64,000 nucleotides of DNA from Sedimentitalea sp039941015. Lineage in GTDB: Bacteria > Pseudomonadota > Alphaproteobacteria > Rhodobacterales > Rhodobacteraceae. The stretch is taken from assembly GCF_039941015.1 (NCBI RefSeq), contig NZ_JBDVFI010000089.1; one strand, written 5' to 3'. This document shows, one piece after another, positions 26,666 through 36,123 of the stretch. The notes under the pieces are model-generated. The model saw nothing but the letters and a program-made list of their open reading frames with translations. It was not told the DNA's origin and made no database searches. Every line of letters begins with the position of its first letter. Positions within the stretch are counted from its first letter, which is position 1. A program made the position numbers and the translations under genes.

Positions 26666-28636
26666 ATGCGCAAACTATGTTTGGCCCTCATCGGGGTGTT
26701 TCTGCTTGGCTCGGCGCTTGTGGCGCAAGAGACGCCCGAACCTCTAAGTATAGGGCCGGTGCAGTCGCTGCTTCAGGCGCACGAGGCGCAGATCGCAAAA
26801 AGCTCGCGCAAAACCATTCAGCCGGTGATCGACACGCTGGTCGCCAGCGGCTTGCCCGAGATCGAGACCGTTCTTGCCACATGGCAAGCGCGCGAGATCT
26901 GGCAGCGCAAGGATGATGGGCTGTTCTTCGCGGGCACCGAAACTGAAAAGCGCATCTATCAACTAACCGACTTTGATACGGGCGAATCGATCGGCGAATT
27001 TCCCAAATCTGAGTTGCGGCAGGTTAAACCCAACAGCGGTGTGCAGGGTTTGATCGGGACCGCGCTGGTTCAATTCCAGTTAAACAGCCCTGACCCTGCC
27101 ACGCGAATTGGCGCGCTGGATGCCTTGGCCCGCGCGACAGAGGAATCGCTGCTGGCCCCCTTACGGGCCTCGATCGACCCAGAGCCTGATCCCGAGATCA
27201 AGGCGCGTAAGGAGCGGTTGGCGACGCTGTTGACGATCGCCTATGACAGCGACGAGGCCACCCGCATTGCGGCGATTACCGAGGTGTCGGACGATCTGTC
27301 TGTCGATGTGCGTGCCACGCTCAACCCGCTCCTAACAACGCGATTGGCCTTAGCGGAAACGCTCCCGCAGGATCAGAACATTGCGCGCGTGCTGACGGTT
27401 GGTTCTGATATTCCCGAAGATGAGGCCTATGCCCTGCTGGTTGCGGGTGATGCGGCACCGGCCCTGATCACCGACAGTGAAATCCGCGCGGCACTGGCCG
27501 ATAACATCGCCGAAGGCCGCGTTGGCGGGGTGCCGTTGGCCGCGTTGTCGGATCCCGAGGCCCGGTACCGCGCCTATGACGCGCTTGCCGAGGCGGGAAT
27601 TGTCCCGCCAAGAACCGGCACCGCCGAACAGGAAACGCTGCTAGCCTCGAACGTCTTTTACAACGTTTATGACGAACCCTCGGCCGCGATCACCGATGCC
27701 GCATCCGAGGCGCTGTCGTCGATTGAAACCCGTGTGCAGGTCAACCAGGCGCTTGATCTGGGTCTTGATGCGCTGTCTCTGGCGTCGATCTATTTCCTCG
27801 CCGCCATCGGGTTGGCGATCACCTTTGGTGTGATGGGCGTGATCAACATGGCGCATGGCGAGTTCATCATGATGGGCGCCTATACCGGTTATGTCGTGCA
27901 ACAGGTGATCCCGGACTACACCGTGTCGATCCTTGTGGCCCTGCCGCTGGCCTTTGCGGTCACATTCGCCGCCGGGGTCGCGATGGAGCGGTTGGTAATC
28001 CGTCATCTCTATCATCGTCCGTTGGAAACGCTGCTGGCGACATTCGGCATCTCGATCGCATTGCAACAGATCGCCAAGAACATCTTTGGCACACAGGCGC
28101 GGCCACTGACCTCGCCCGGCTGGCTGGATGGGGCGTGGGTGCTGAATGACGTGGTGTCGATCAGCTATATCCGCATCGCGATCTTTGTGTTGGCGCTGAT
28201 CTTTCTTGCGCTGTTCCTGTTCATCATGCGGCACACGCGTCTGGGTCTGGAAACCCGCGCGGTCACGCAGAATCCGCGCATGGCGGCCAGCATGGGCATC
28301 AATCCGGACCGGGTGAATATGCTCAGCTTTGGCCTTGGGTCGGGCATTGCCGGTGTCGCCGGTGTCGCCATCGGGCTCTATGCCAAGGTGACCTCGGAAC
28401 TGGGCAGCGACTACATCGTGCAAAGTTTCATGACCGTTGTGGTTGGCGGCGTCGGCAATATCTGGGGCACGCTTCTGGGCGCCACCATGATCGGTTCGCT
28501 TCAAAAGAGCATTGAATGGCTGAACCCGTCCAACACGCTGGCGGCACAGACTTACATGATCGTCTTCATCATCATCTTTATCCAGTTCCGTCCGCGCGGC
28601 ATCATCGCGCTGAAGGGCCGGGCGGCGGGGGATTAA
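26666..28636 (+). CDS. urtB: Urea ABC transporter permease UrtB
   Basis: 656 aa, long because it carries a signal-peptide-led N-terminal region (about 1-340) with helical, HEAT-like repeats before the permease domain. The permease part begins near SLASIYFLAAIGLAITFGVMGVINMAHGEF and includes TFGISIALQQIAKNIFG and the ABC-coupling loop AVTQNPRMAASMGINPDRVN. This extended form is normal for proteobacterial UrtB. It forms the channel with UrtC. Confidence 0.95.
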   Translation: MRKLCLALIGVFLLGSALVAQETPEPLSIGPVQSLLQAHEAQIAKSSRKTIQPVIDTLVASGLPEIETVLATWQAREIWQRKDDGLFFAGTETEKRIYQLTDFDTGESIGEFPKSELRQVKPNSGVQGLIGTALVQFQLNSPDPATRIGALDALARATEESLLAPLRASIDPEPDPEIKARKERLATLLTIAYDSDEATRIAAITEVSDDLSVDVRATLNPLLTTRLALAETLPQDQNIARVLTVGSDIPEDEAYALLVAGDAAPALITDSEIRAALADNIAEGRVGGVPLAALSDPEARYRAYDALAEAGIVPPRTGTAEQETLLASNVFYNVYDEPSAAITDAASEALSSIETRVQVNQALDLGLDALSLASIYFLAAIGLAITFGVMGVINMAHGEFIMMGAYTGYVVQQVIPDYTVSILVALPLAFAVTFAAGVAMERLVIRHLYHRPLETLLATFGISIALQQIAKNIFGTQARPLTSPGWLDGAWVLNDVVSISYIRIAIFVLALIFLALFLFIMRHTRLGLETRAVTQNPRMAASMGINPDRVNMLSFGLGSGIAGVAGVAIGLYAKVTSELGSDYIVQSFMTVVVGGVGNIWGTLLGATMIGSLQKSIEWLNPSNTLAAQTYMIVFIIIFIQFRPRGIIALKGRAAGD

Positions 28637-28640
28637 GCCG

Positions 28641-29873
28641 ATGCAACGCAGTTTCCTCTTTCGCAATCCGTCGGTATTGGTGTTCATCGCCTGTCTCGGC
28701 CTCTTTACCCTGCTGGTCACCGTCCTGTCCGAGGGGTTGGGTATCGGGGTCATCTCGACCTCGTTCGTCAAGACACTGGGCAAGACCCTGTGCCTGTGCC
28801 TGATCGCTATCGCGATGGACCTCGTCTGGGGTTATGCGGGCATCCTCAGCCTCGGCCATTTCGCCTTCTTTGGGCTGGGCGGCTATATGATCGGCATGTG
28901 GCTGATGTACGAGCGCACACGCGATATCGTGGTAAACTCGCTGGCCGACGTAGAAATCCCGCCAACAGCGCAAGAAATCAGCGACGCCATCGGCAATCAG
29001 ATTTTCGGCGTCGTGGGCAGTTCGGATTTTCCGGCGATCTGGGCCTTTGCCCCCAGCCTGCCGGGGCAATTGTTGTTGGTGGTTCTGGTGCCGGGCTTGT
29101 TGGCGCTGATCTTTGGCTGGCTTGCGTTCCGCAGCCGCGTCACCGGTGTTTACCTGTCGATCCTAACGCAAGCGATGACTCTGGCACTTGCGCTCTACCT
29201 GTTTCAAAACGACAGCGGGTTGCGCGGCAACAATGGTCTTTCCGGTCTGCAAAACCTGCCGGGTGCCGAGGGTGTCCCGCAATCGCTTATCTCCATCTGG
29301 TTCCTGTGGGGGTCGGCGCTGGCGCTTGGCTTAGGGTACATCCTGCTGGCTTGGGTTGTTTCAGGCAAATTCGGCAGCGTCATTCGCGGCATTCGCGATG
29401 ACGAGGCACGGGTGCGGTTCCTTGGTTATTCGGTCGAAGGTTACAAGCTGTTTGTCTTTGTGCTGACCGCAGTCATCGCGGGCATCGCCGGGGCGCTCTA
29501 CTACCCGCAAGCAGGCATCATTAACCCCGCAGAATTGGCTCCGATTGCCTCGATCTACCTGGCAGTTTGGGTGGCGATCGGCGGGCGCGGACGGCTTTAT
29601 GGCGCGGTCATCGGCGCCGGGTTGGTCTCGCTCATCTCCACATGGTTCACGTCAGGGCAGGTGCCACCGATCAACCTGGGCTTTTACACCATCAACTGGG
29701 TGGACTGGTGGCAGGTCGTTCTGGGACTCAGCTTTGTCCTGGTCACGCTCTATGCGCCCAAAGGCATTGGCGGTCTCTTTGACATCATCTCAGGCGCATT
29801 GCCCCCCCGTCGTCACGGGGCCGATCTTGGCCCGGATGACGGTGCCTTGCGCGAACGGGAGGCCGAGCAATGA
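28641..29873 (+). CDS. urtC: Urea ABC transporter permease UrtC
   Basis: 410 aa, LivM-type permease with multiple membrane helices. Family segments include DLVWGYAGILSLGHFAFFGLGGYMIGMWLM, RSRVTGVYLSILTQAMTLAL, IRGIRDDEARVRFLGYSVEGYKLFVFVLTA and GGRGRLYGAVIGAG. The gene starts 4 bp after urtB and overlaps urtD. It is the second membrane subunit of the urea importer. Confidence 0.95.
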   Translation: MQRSFLFRNPSVLVFIACLGLFTLLVTVLSEGLGIGVISTSFVKTLGKTLCLCLIAIAMDLVWGYAGILSLGHFAFFGLGGYMIGMWLMYERTRDIVVNSLADVEIPPTAQEISDAIGNQIFGVVGSSDFPAIWAFAPSLPGQLLLVVLVPGLLALIFGWLAFRSRVTGVYLSILTQAMTLALALYLFQNDSGLRGNNGLSGLQNLPGAEGVPQSLISIWFLWGSALALGLGYILLAWVVSGKFGSVIRGIRDDEARVRFLGYSVEGYKLFVFVLTAVIAGIAGALYYPQAGIINPAELAPIASIYLAVWVAIGGRGRLYGAVIGAGLVSLISTWFTSGQVPPINLGFYTINWVDWWQVVLGLSFVLVTLYAPKGIGGLFDIISGALPPRRHGADLGPDDGALREREAEQ

Positions 29874-30610
29874 GTACGCTTCTCGAAGTATCCGGCGTCA
29901 CGGTCTCGTTTGACGGATTCCGTGCGATCAACAACCTGTCATTCCAGATCGGCAAGGCCGAAATGCGGGCCATCATCGGCCCCAACGGCGCGGGCAAGAC
30001 CACGTTCATGGATATCGTCACGGGCAAGACGCGGCCTGATACTGGTCGGGTCATCTGGGGCGACAAATCGGTGTCGCTGTTAAAAATGTCCGAGGCTCAA
30101 ATAGCCCGAGCAGGGGTGGGGCGCAAATTCCAACGCCCGACGGTGTTCGAAGATCAAAGTGTGTTTGATAATCTGCTGCTGGCGCTCAAAAAGGATCGCG
30201 GGCCGTTATCGGTGCTGCTCTACCGGCAGGGTGCGCGCGATCAGGAGCGTGTGCGCGAACTTGCCAAAGAGATCGGGCTTGCCGATCAGCTCCCGCGCAA
30301 ATCCGGCGAACTCAGCCATGGGCAGAAACAATGGCTCGAGATTGGCATGTTGCTGGCGCAGGACCCGCAATTGCTGCTGGTTGATGAACCGGCAGCGGGC
30401 ATGACACTGGAAGAGCGCGAACATACCACCGCGCTGCTGGTTCAGGCCGCCAAGACCCGTGCGGTCGTGGTGGTGGAGCATGACATGGAATTTGTGCGCC
30501 GCCTGAATTGTAAGGTGACAGTCCTGCACGAAGGCGCGGTTCTGGCCGAGGGCAGCCTTGACCATGTCACCGCAAACAAGGACGTCATCGACGTCTATCT
30601 GGGACGCTAG
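29870..30610 (+). CDS. urtD: Urea ABC transporter ATPase UrtD
   Basis: 246 aa. Walker A GPNGAGKTT, Q-loop region VGRKFQRPTVFEDQSVFDN, signature LSHGQKQWLEIGML (a normal variant in this LivG-type subfamily), Walker B LLLVDEPAAGMT and VVEHDMEFVRRL are all present. Its start overlaps the urtC stop. It forms an ATPase heterodimer with UrtE. Confidence 0.95.
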   Translation: MSTLLEVSGVTVSFDGFRAINNLSFQIGKAEMRAIIGPNGAGKTTFMDIVTGKTRPDTGRVIWGDKSVSLLKMSEAQIARAGVGRKFQRPTVFEDQSVFDNLLLALKKDRGPLSVLLYRQGARDQERVRELAKEIGLADQLPRKSGELSHGQKQWLEIGMLLAQDPQLLLVDEPAAGMTLEEREHTTALLVQAAKTRAVVVVEHDMEFVRRLNCKVTVLHEGAVLAEGSLDHVTANKDVIDVYLGR

Positions 30611-30614
30611 AGAT

Positions 30615-31310
30615 ATGCTGAAGACCGACAATCTCTCACTGCATTATGGCGGATCGCAGATCCTCTATGACATCAACATGACCGCCGATGTCGGGCAGGT
30701 CACCTGTGTTATGGGCACCAATGGTGTCGGCAAGACCAGCTTGCTCAAGGCCATTTCAGGCACCCATCCGCGTTCTTCGGGAAACGTCGAACTGGATGGT
30801 GAGACACTTGGTGTCTTGCCCGGGCACGCGATGGCACGGCATGGCGTTGGCTATGTGCCGCAGGGGCGCGACATCTTTCAGCTTTTGACCGTGAAAGAAA
30901 ATTTGGAAACCGGATTTGCCTGCCTGCCGCGGTCCGAGCACAAGGTGCCTGACGAAATCTATGAGCTGTTTCCGGTCCTCAGCGATATGTCCACGCGGCG
31001 CGGCGGCGATCTGTCGGGCGGACAACAGCAACAACTTGCCATCGCGCGGGCTCTTATCACCCGTCCCAAGTTGTTGCTGTTGGACGAGCCGACCGAGGGC
31101 ATTCAGCCAAACATCATCCAGCAGATCGGGCGAGTCATCGAACACCTGCGCGACAAGGGCGACATGGCGATCGTGCTGGTTGAGCAATATTTTGATTTTG
31201 CCTATGACCATGCGGATCGTTTTGTGATCCTGCGGCGCGGCGCGGTGATTCAGGAAGGCACCAAGGACACTCTGTCCCGCGAAGATCTGGTTGCCGCCGT
31301 CTCGGTCTGA
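30615..31310 (+). CDS. urtE: Urea ABC transporter ATPase UrtE
   Basis: 231 aa from the ATG at 30615; the upstream extension overlaps urtD and is not family-like. Walker A GTNGVGKTS, VGYVPQGRDIFQLLTVKENLE, signature LSGGQQQQLAIARAL, Walker B LLLLDEPTEGIQ and VLVEQYFDFA place it as the LivF-type UrtE. It closes the urt operon. No terminator with a U-run is visible after it. Confidence 0.95.
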   Translation: MLKTDNLSLHYGGSQILYDINMTADVGQVTCVMGTNGVGKTSLLKAISGTHPRSSGNVELDGETLGVLPGHAMARHGVGYVPQGRDIFQLLTVKENLETGFACLPRSEHKVPDEIYELFPVLSDMSTRRGGDLSGGQQQQLAIARALITRPKLLLLDEPTEGIQPNIIQQIGRVIEHLRDKGDMAIVLVEQYFDFAYDHADRFVILRRGAVIQEGTKDTLSREDLVAAVSV

Positions 31311-31316
31311 TCCACA

Positions 31317-31523
31317 TTATTCATTTCTTTTGACGCGAGCATAAGCTGCACGTCCGGTTTGACCGGGCGTGCTTTGCCGTGGCTGACTGAATTCGGCGTC
31401 TGGCCACTTGAAATTTTGTGGAATAGAGTTCCGCACAGTGAAATCCACAGATTCGCCTTCCGTACGCCGCGTAACTTTGATGACGTGATGTTCGGGATTG
31501 ATCCAGACGCCGCATTCGCACAT
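31317..31523 (-). CDS. Possible small hypothetical protein
   Basis: A 68-aa frame from an ATG at 31523, opening MCECGVWINPEHHVIKVTRR, on the strand opposite to the flanking operons and filling the space between urtE and the beta-oxidation operon. The peptide is not low-complexity and begins with a CxC pair. I do not recognise a family, and codon usage is less GC-biased than its neighbours. It may be spurious. Confidence 0.35.
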   Translation of the reverse strand: MCECGVWINPEHHVIKVTRRTEGESVDFTVRNSIPQNFKWPDAEFSQPRQSTPGQTGRAAYARVKRNE

Positions 31524-31556
31524 CTTGCGGTCAGATAGTCTAACGGGGGGAGCCGC

Positions 31557-33650
31557 ATGACAGACGCCATTGGTTACGAGCTGGATGGAGACATTGCCAT
31601 CCTGAAGGCGCAGAATCCGCCGGTCAACGCCTTGGGGCACGCCGTAAGAGTCGGTTTGGTTGACGGAATCGAACGCGCCGAACAGGACGGGGCCAAGGCA
31701 GTTCTGATCTACGGTGACGGCTCAACCTACTTCGCCGGGGCCGACATTCGCGAATTTGGCAAGAAACCGCTGGAACCAGGGTTGCCCGGCGTCTGTGACC
31801 GCATCGAAGCCAGTCCGCTGTTGGTGGTGTCGGCGATGCACGGCACGGCATTGGGCGGCGGGCTTGAGGTGGCGTTGTCCACCCACTACCGCATCGCCGT
31901 GCCTTCGGCCAAAGTTGGTTTGCCTGAGGTTCTGCTGGGTATCCTGCCGGGTGCTGGCGGCACGCAGCGGCTGCCACGGGTGGCCGGGGTCGAGGCGGCG
32001 CTCGACCTGATCACCACGGGGCGGCATATCAAGGCGGACGAGGCGCTGAAGCTTGGCATCATCGACAAGATCGAGTCGGGCGAGCCGCGTGAAATAGGGC
32101 TGGCCTATGTGCGCGAGCTGATCGACACAGGTGCGACGCGCCGCCCGGTCAGCGAAATGGCCGCTCCCGAACCGGTGGAATTCGATGCGGTCTATGACGC
32201 GGTGTTGAAAAAAGGCCGGGGGCAAGTGTCACCGGCAACGGCCGTGCGGGCGGTTCAGGCGGCCTGCGAATTGCCGTTCAAGCAGGGCATGGCCCGCGAA
32301 CGCGAATTGTTTATGGAGCTGATGAATACAGATCAGCGCGAAGGTTTGATCCACGCGTTCTTTTCCGAGCGCGCAGTGTCCAAACTGCCGGAGCTCAAGG
32401 GCGTTGAGCCGCGTCCTCTGAACGCGATCGGCGTCATCGGTGGCGGCACCATGGGGGCGGGCATCGCCACCGCTGCGTTGCTGTCTGGTCTGACTGTGAC
32501 CATGCTGGAGATGTCGCCAGAGGCCGCCGAGGCCGCGAAAGGTCGGATTTCTGGCAATCTTCAAGGCGCCCTGAAGCGCGGTAAGATCAGCGCCGAACAG
32601 TTCGAAGCCCTGACCGAAAAGGCGCTGACGCTGGCGACCGATTATGATGCGCTGAAAGACGCGGATCTGGTAATCGAAGCGGTGTTTGAAGAGATGGAAG
32701 TGAAGAAGAAGGTCTTCTCCCAGCTTGATGCCGTGTGCAAACCGGGGGCGGTATTGGCCACCAACACCTCCTATCTGGATGTGAACGAAATCGCGGCCAT
32801 GACCTCGCGCCCCGCCGATGTGATCGGGCTGCACTTCTTCTCGCCCGCGCATGTGATGAAACTGCTTGAGGTGGTCGTGGCGGACAAGACCGCGCCAGAT
32901 GTGGTGGCAACCGGTTTTGCGCTTGGCAAACGCCTTCGCAAGATTAGCGTGCGCGCCGGGGTTTGCGACGGGTTCATCGGCAACCGTATCCTGTCGACTT
33001 ATCGCACCTGCGCCGATCATATGATTCTGGATGGGGCCAGCCCCTATCAGATCGATCAGGCGCTTGAAGCGTTCGGGTTTGCGATGGGGCCGTTCGCGGT
33101 CGCCGATCTTGCAGGGCTTGATATCGGCTGGGCTGTGCGCAAACGCAAACGGGCAGAGGGGCTGGACCCTCGGGCACGCGACAGTTCCTATGCAGACAAG
33201 TTGTGTGAAGATGGGCATTTCGGGCAAAAGACTGGCAAGGGCTATTACGACTATGCCGCCGGGCCACGGTCGCGGGTGCCGAACCCCGACGTTTTGCCAC
33301 TGATCGAGGCCGAACGCGCTGCGCAGGGGATCACCCCGCGTGAATTCAGCGACGAAGAAATCGTGCGCCGCTACATGGCGTCGATGGTCAACGAGGCCGC
33401 CAAGGTCGTGGGCGAAGGCATCGCGCGCCGTCCGCTGGATGTCGATATGACGTTGCTCTTTGGCTACGGGTTCCCACGCTATCGCGGCGGGCCGTTGAAG
33501 TGGGCGGATCTGGAAGGGCTTCCGGAGCTTTTGGCTGATATCCAGTCATGGTCCGAGGAAGACCCCTATTTCTGGCAGCCCGCGCCGCTTTTGGAAAAAC
33601 TGGTGGCAGAAGGCCGCAAATTTGATGATCTGAACAAGGACGCCTCGTGA
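31557..33650 (+). CDS. Fused enoyl-CoA hydratase / 3-hydroxyacyl-CoA dehydrogenase (PimF/FadJ-like)
   Basis: 697 aa. The N-terminal crotonase domain has GDGSTYFAGADIREFG, AMHGTALGGGLEVAL and the catalytic Glu region GLPEVLLGILPGAGGTQRLPR. The NAD-binding dehydrogenase domain starts at about residue 290 with IGVIGGGTMGAGIA and has NTSYLDVNEIA, IGLHFFSPAHVMKLLEVV (catalytic His) and CDGFIGNRIL. It catalyses steps two and three of beta-oxidation. With thiolase, paired acyl-CoA dehydrogenases, hydratase and ligase downstream, the gene set resembles the pimFABCDE operon of Rhodopseudomonas (dicarboxylate and fatty-acid degradation). Confidence 0.93.
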   Translation: MTDAIGYELDGDIAILKAQNPPVNALGHAVRVGLVDGIERAEQDGAKAVLIYGDGSTYFAGADIREFGKKPLEPGLPGVCDRIEASPLLVVSAMHGTALGGGLEVALSTHYRIAVPSAKVGLPEVLLGILPGAGGTQRLPRVAGVEAALDLITTGRHIKADEALKLGIIDKIESGEPREIGLAYVRELIDTGATRRPVSEMAAPEPVEFDAVYDAVLKKGRGQVSPATAVRAVQAACELPFKQGMARERELFMELMNTDQREGLIHAFFSERAVSKLPELKGVEPRPLNAIGVIGGGTMGAGIATAALLSGLTVTMLEMSPEAAEAAKGRISGNLQGALKRGKISAEQFEALTEKALTLATDYDALKDADLVIEAVFEEMEVKKKVFSQLDAVCKPGAVLATNTSYLDVNEIAAMTSRPADVIGLHFFSPAHVMKLLEVVVADKTAPDVVATGFALGKRLRKISVRAGVCDGFIGNRILSTYRTCADHMILDGASPYQIDQALEAFGFAMGPFAVADLAGLDIGWAVRKRKRAEGLDPRARDSSYADKLCEDGHFGQKTGKGYYDYAAGPRSRVPNPDVLPLIEAERAAQGITPREFSDEEIVRRYMASMVNEAAKVVGEGIARRPLDVDMTLLFGYGFPRYRGGPLKWADLEGLPELLADIQSWSEEDPYFWQPAPLLEKLVAEGRKFDDLNKDAS

Positions 33651-34825
33651 TGAAACAAGCCGTAATCGTATCCACCGCCCGCACGGGATTGGCCAAATCC
33701 TTCCGCGGCTCTTTCAACCAGACCCACGGCGCGACCATGGGTGGCCATGCCGTCCAGTCTGCGGTGGAGCGCGCAGGACTCGAGGGCAGCGACATCGAAG
33801 ATTGCGTCATCGGATGTGGATTGCCCGAGGGCGAGACAGGGGGCAACATCGGTCGCCAGATCGCCATTCGTGCCGGGTTGCCGGTGACGGCATCGGGCAT
33901 GACAGTGAACCGGTTCTGTTCTTCGGGCCTGCAATCCATCGCCATTGCGGCGAATGCGATCACCCAGGAAGGTGCTGGACCGATGGTCGCTGGAGGTGTC
34001 GAGAGCATTTCGATGGTGCAATCCAAAATGCGTCCGGCGCCGGACCCATGGCTGCTGGAGCACAAGCCGGCGATTTACATGACCATGATCGAGACCGCAG
34101 ACATCGTGGCGAAACGATATGATCTGAGCCGGGAATATCAGGACGAATATGCGCTGCGCAGCCAACAGCGCATGGCCGAAGCACAGCAGACCGGCAAATT
34201 CGACCACGAGATCGTTCCAATGAACGCGACCATGGCAGTCAAGGACAAGGAAACCGGCGAAATTTCGCATAACGAGGTTGTCGTTGATCGGGACGAGTGC
34301 AACCGTCCCGGGACCACGCTGGAAGGATTGGCCGGGCTGGACCCGGTGCGCGGGCCGGGCAATTTCGTGACCGCAGGCAACGCCTCGCAGCTCTCTGATG
34401 GTGCGGCGGCCGTGGTGTTGATGGAGGCGGCAGAGGCCGAGAAACGCGGGCTGGAACCGCTCGGCGCGTTCAAGGGGTTTGCCGTCGCTGGCTGTGAACC
34501 CGACGAAATGGGCATCGGTCCGGTATTTGCCGTGCCGCGCCTGCTGGAACGCCACGGGCTGAGTGTCGATGATATCGACCTGTGGGAATTAAACGAAGCC
34601 TTTGCCAGTCAGTGTCTCTATAGCCGCGATCGGCTGGGCATCGACCCGGAGAAATACAACGTGAACGGAGGCTCGATCGCGATCGGTCATCCGTTCGGGA
34701 TGACGGGCACGCGGGTGACCGGCCATCTGTTGCTGGAAGGCAAGCGGCGCGGCGCCAAGCTGGGTGTGGTGACCATGTGCATCGGCGGCGGAATGGGCGC
34801 GGCAGGCCTGTTCGAAATCTACTGA
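33650..34825 (+). CDS. Acetyl-CoA C-acyltransferase (thiolase)
   Basis: 391 aa from the ATG overlapping the previous stop; an in-frame GTG lies one codon earlier. Nucleophilic Cys in VNRFCSSGLQS (about residue 88), His in GGSIAIGHPFGMTG and second Cys in TMCIGGGMGAAGLF give a complete catalytic triad. NEAFASQ is the usual Asn loop. It performs the final thiolytic step of beta-oxidation for the operon, corresponding to PimB in the Pim gene set. Confidence 0.93.
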   Translation: MKQAVIVSTARTGLAKSFRGSFNQTHGATMGGHAVQSAVERAGLEGSDIEDCVIGCGLPEGETGGNIGRQIAIRAGLPVTASGMTVNRFCSSGLQSIAIAANAITQEGAGPMVAGGVESISMVQSKMRPAPDPWLLEHKPAIYMTMIETADIVAKRYDLSREYQDEYALRSQQRMAEAQQTGKFDHEIVPMNATMAVKDKETGEISHNEVVVDRDECNRPGTTLEGLAGLDPVRGPGNFVTAGNASQLSDGAAAVVLMEAAEAEKRGLEPLGAFKGFAVAGCEPDEMGIGPVFAVPRLLERHGLSVDDIDLWELNEAFASQCLYSRDRLGIDPEKYNVNGGSIAIGHPFGMTGTRVTGHLLLEGKRRGAKLGVVTMCIGGGMGAAGLFEIY

Positions 34826-34929
34826 CGCCAGCGGCGTGCACCCGCCCCATCGAGGGCCGGGTGCGCGCGGTCCGGCACGGTGTGCCGGACTCCCCCGGAC
34901 GGACGTGCTGTGAAAAGAGGAGAGCACCC

Positions 34930-36120
34930 ATGGACCTGAGCTATTCCCGCGAAGACATCGCCTTTCGTGACGAGGTTCTAGCGTTTCTGGACGAGAAGCT
35001 GCCAAAGGACCTTGCCGAGAAACTGCGCCTTGGCGGAAATCCGGACAAGGCGGAACAGGAAAACTGGCACGCGATTCTGAACGAGCGCGGCTGGCTTGCG
35101 CCGAACTGGCCCAAAGAATACGGCGGCTGCGAATGGAACGCCGTGCAGCGACATATCTTTGAGGAAGAATGTGCCTTTGCCAACGCCCCGCGCGTTGTGC
35201 CCTTTGGGTTGTCGATGTTGGCCCCTGTGCTGATGAAATTCGGCAGCAAGGAACAATGCGATCATTTCCTGCCCCGTATCCTTGATGGAACAAACTGGTG
35301 GTGCCAGGGCTATTCCGAACCGGGTGCAGGCTCGGATCTGGCCAGCCTGAAAACCCGTGCGGTGCGTGATGGCGACCACTATATCGTCAACGGTCAAAAG
35401 ACATGGACGACACTGGGTCAGCATGCCGACTGGATTTTCTGCCTTGTGCGCACCGACCCGGATGTAAAGCAGCAGGAAGGTATCTCGTTCCTTTTGATCG
35501 ATATGAATACACCGGGTATCGAGGTGCGCCCGATCATCCTGTTGGATGGCACGCACGAGGTGAACGAGGTGTTTTTCGACGACGTCAAGGTGCCTGTCGG
35601 GAACCTTGTGGGCGAAGAGAACAAGGGCTGGACCTATGCCAAGTACCTGCTGACACATGAGCGGACCAACATCGCTGGTGTCGGTTTTTCCCGAGCAGGG
35701 CTTGCGGGGGTCAAGCGCATGGCGCGGGCCGAAAAATCTGGCGGTCGCCCATTGATCGAGAACCCGCATTTTCAGGCCCGCGTTGCCAAGGTCGAAATGG
35801 ACCTGATGGCCATGGCCACAACGAACCTGCGGATCATCTCAAAGGCGGCGGTCGGACAGGCGCCGGGGGTTGAAGCGTCGATGCTCAAGGTGAAGGGCAC
35901 GATCATCCGGCAAGAGATCAACGATCTCGCGCGTCGCGCCGCTGGTCCATATGCCATGCCTTTTGTGTCCGAGGCGATTGAGGGTGATAACGACCCGGTC
36001 GGACCCGATTATGCAGGGCATCTGGCAGCGGAGTATTTCAACTATCGCAAGCTGTCGATCTTTGGCGGGTCTAACGAAATCCAGCGCGGCATCATTGCCA
36101 AAGTCAAGATGGGGGGCTGA
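34930..36120 (+). CDS. Acyl-CoA dehydrogenase, large-subunit type (PimC-like)
   Basis: 396 aa from the ATG at 34930; an upstream ATG at 34777 lies inside the thiolase gene. FAD/substrate features are GYSEPGAGSDLASLKTRA, NGQKTWTTLGQHADW and the C-terminal IFGGSNEIQRGIIAKV. The MCAD-type catalytic Glu (YEGT) is replaced by Gly; a Glu in LLTHERTNI matches the alternative catalytic position of isovaleryl-CoA-type enzymes. It probably forms a heteromer with the next gene product. Confidence 0.92.
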   Translation: MDLSYSREDIAFRDEVLAFLDEKLPKDLAEKLRLGGNPDKAEQENWHAILNERGWLAPNWPKEYGGCEWNAVQRHIFEEECAFANAPRVVPFGLSMLAPVLMKFGSKEQCDHFLPRILDGTNWWCQGYSEPGAGSDLASLKTRAVRDGDHYIVNGQKTWTTLGQHADWIFCLVRTDPDVKQQEGISFLLIDMNTPGIEVRPIILLDGTHEVNEVFFDDVKVPVGNLVGEENKGWTYAKYLLTHERTNIAGVGFSRAGLAGVKRMARAEKSGGRPLIENPHFQARVAKVEMDLMAMATTNLRIISKAAVGQAPGVEASMLKVKGTIIRQEINDLARRAAGPYAMPFVSEAIEGDNDPVGPDYAGHLAAEYFNYRKLSIFGGSNEIQRGIIAKVKMGG

Positions 36121-36123
36121 GCC

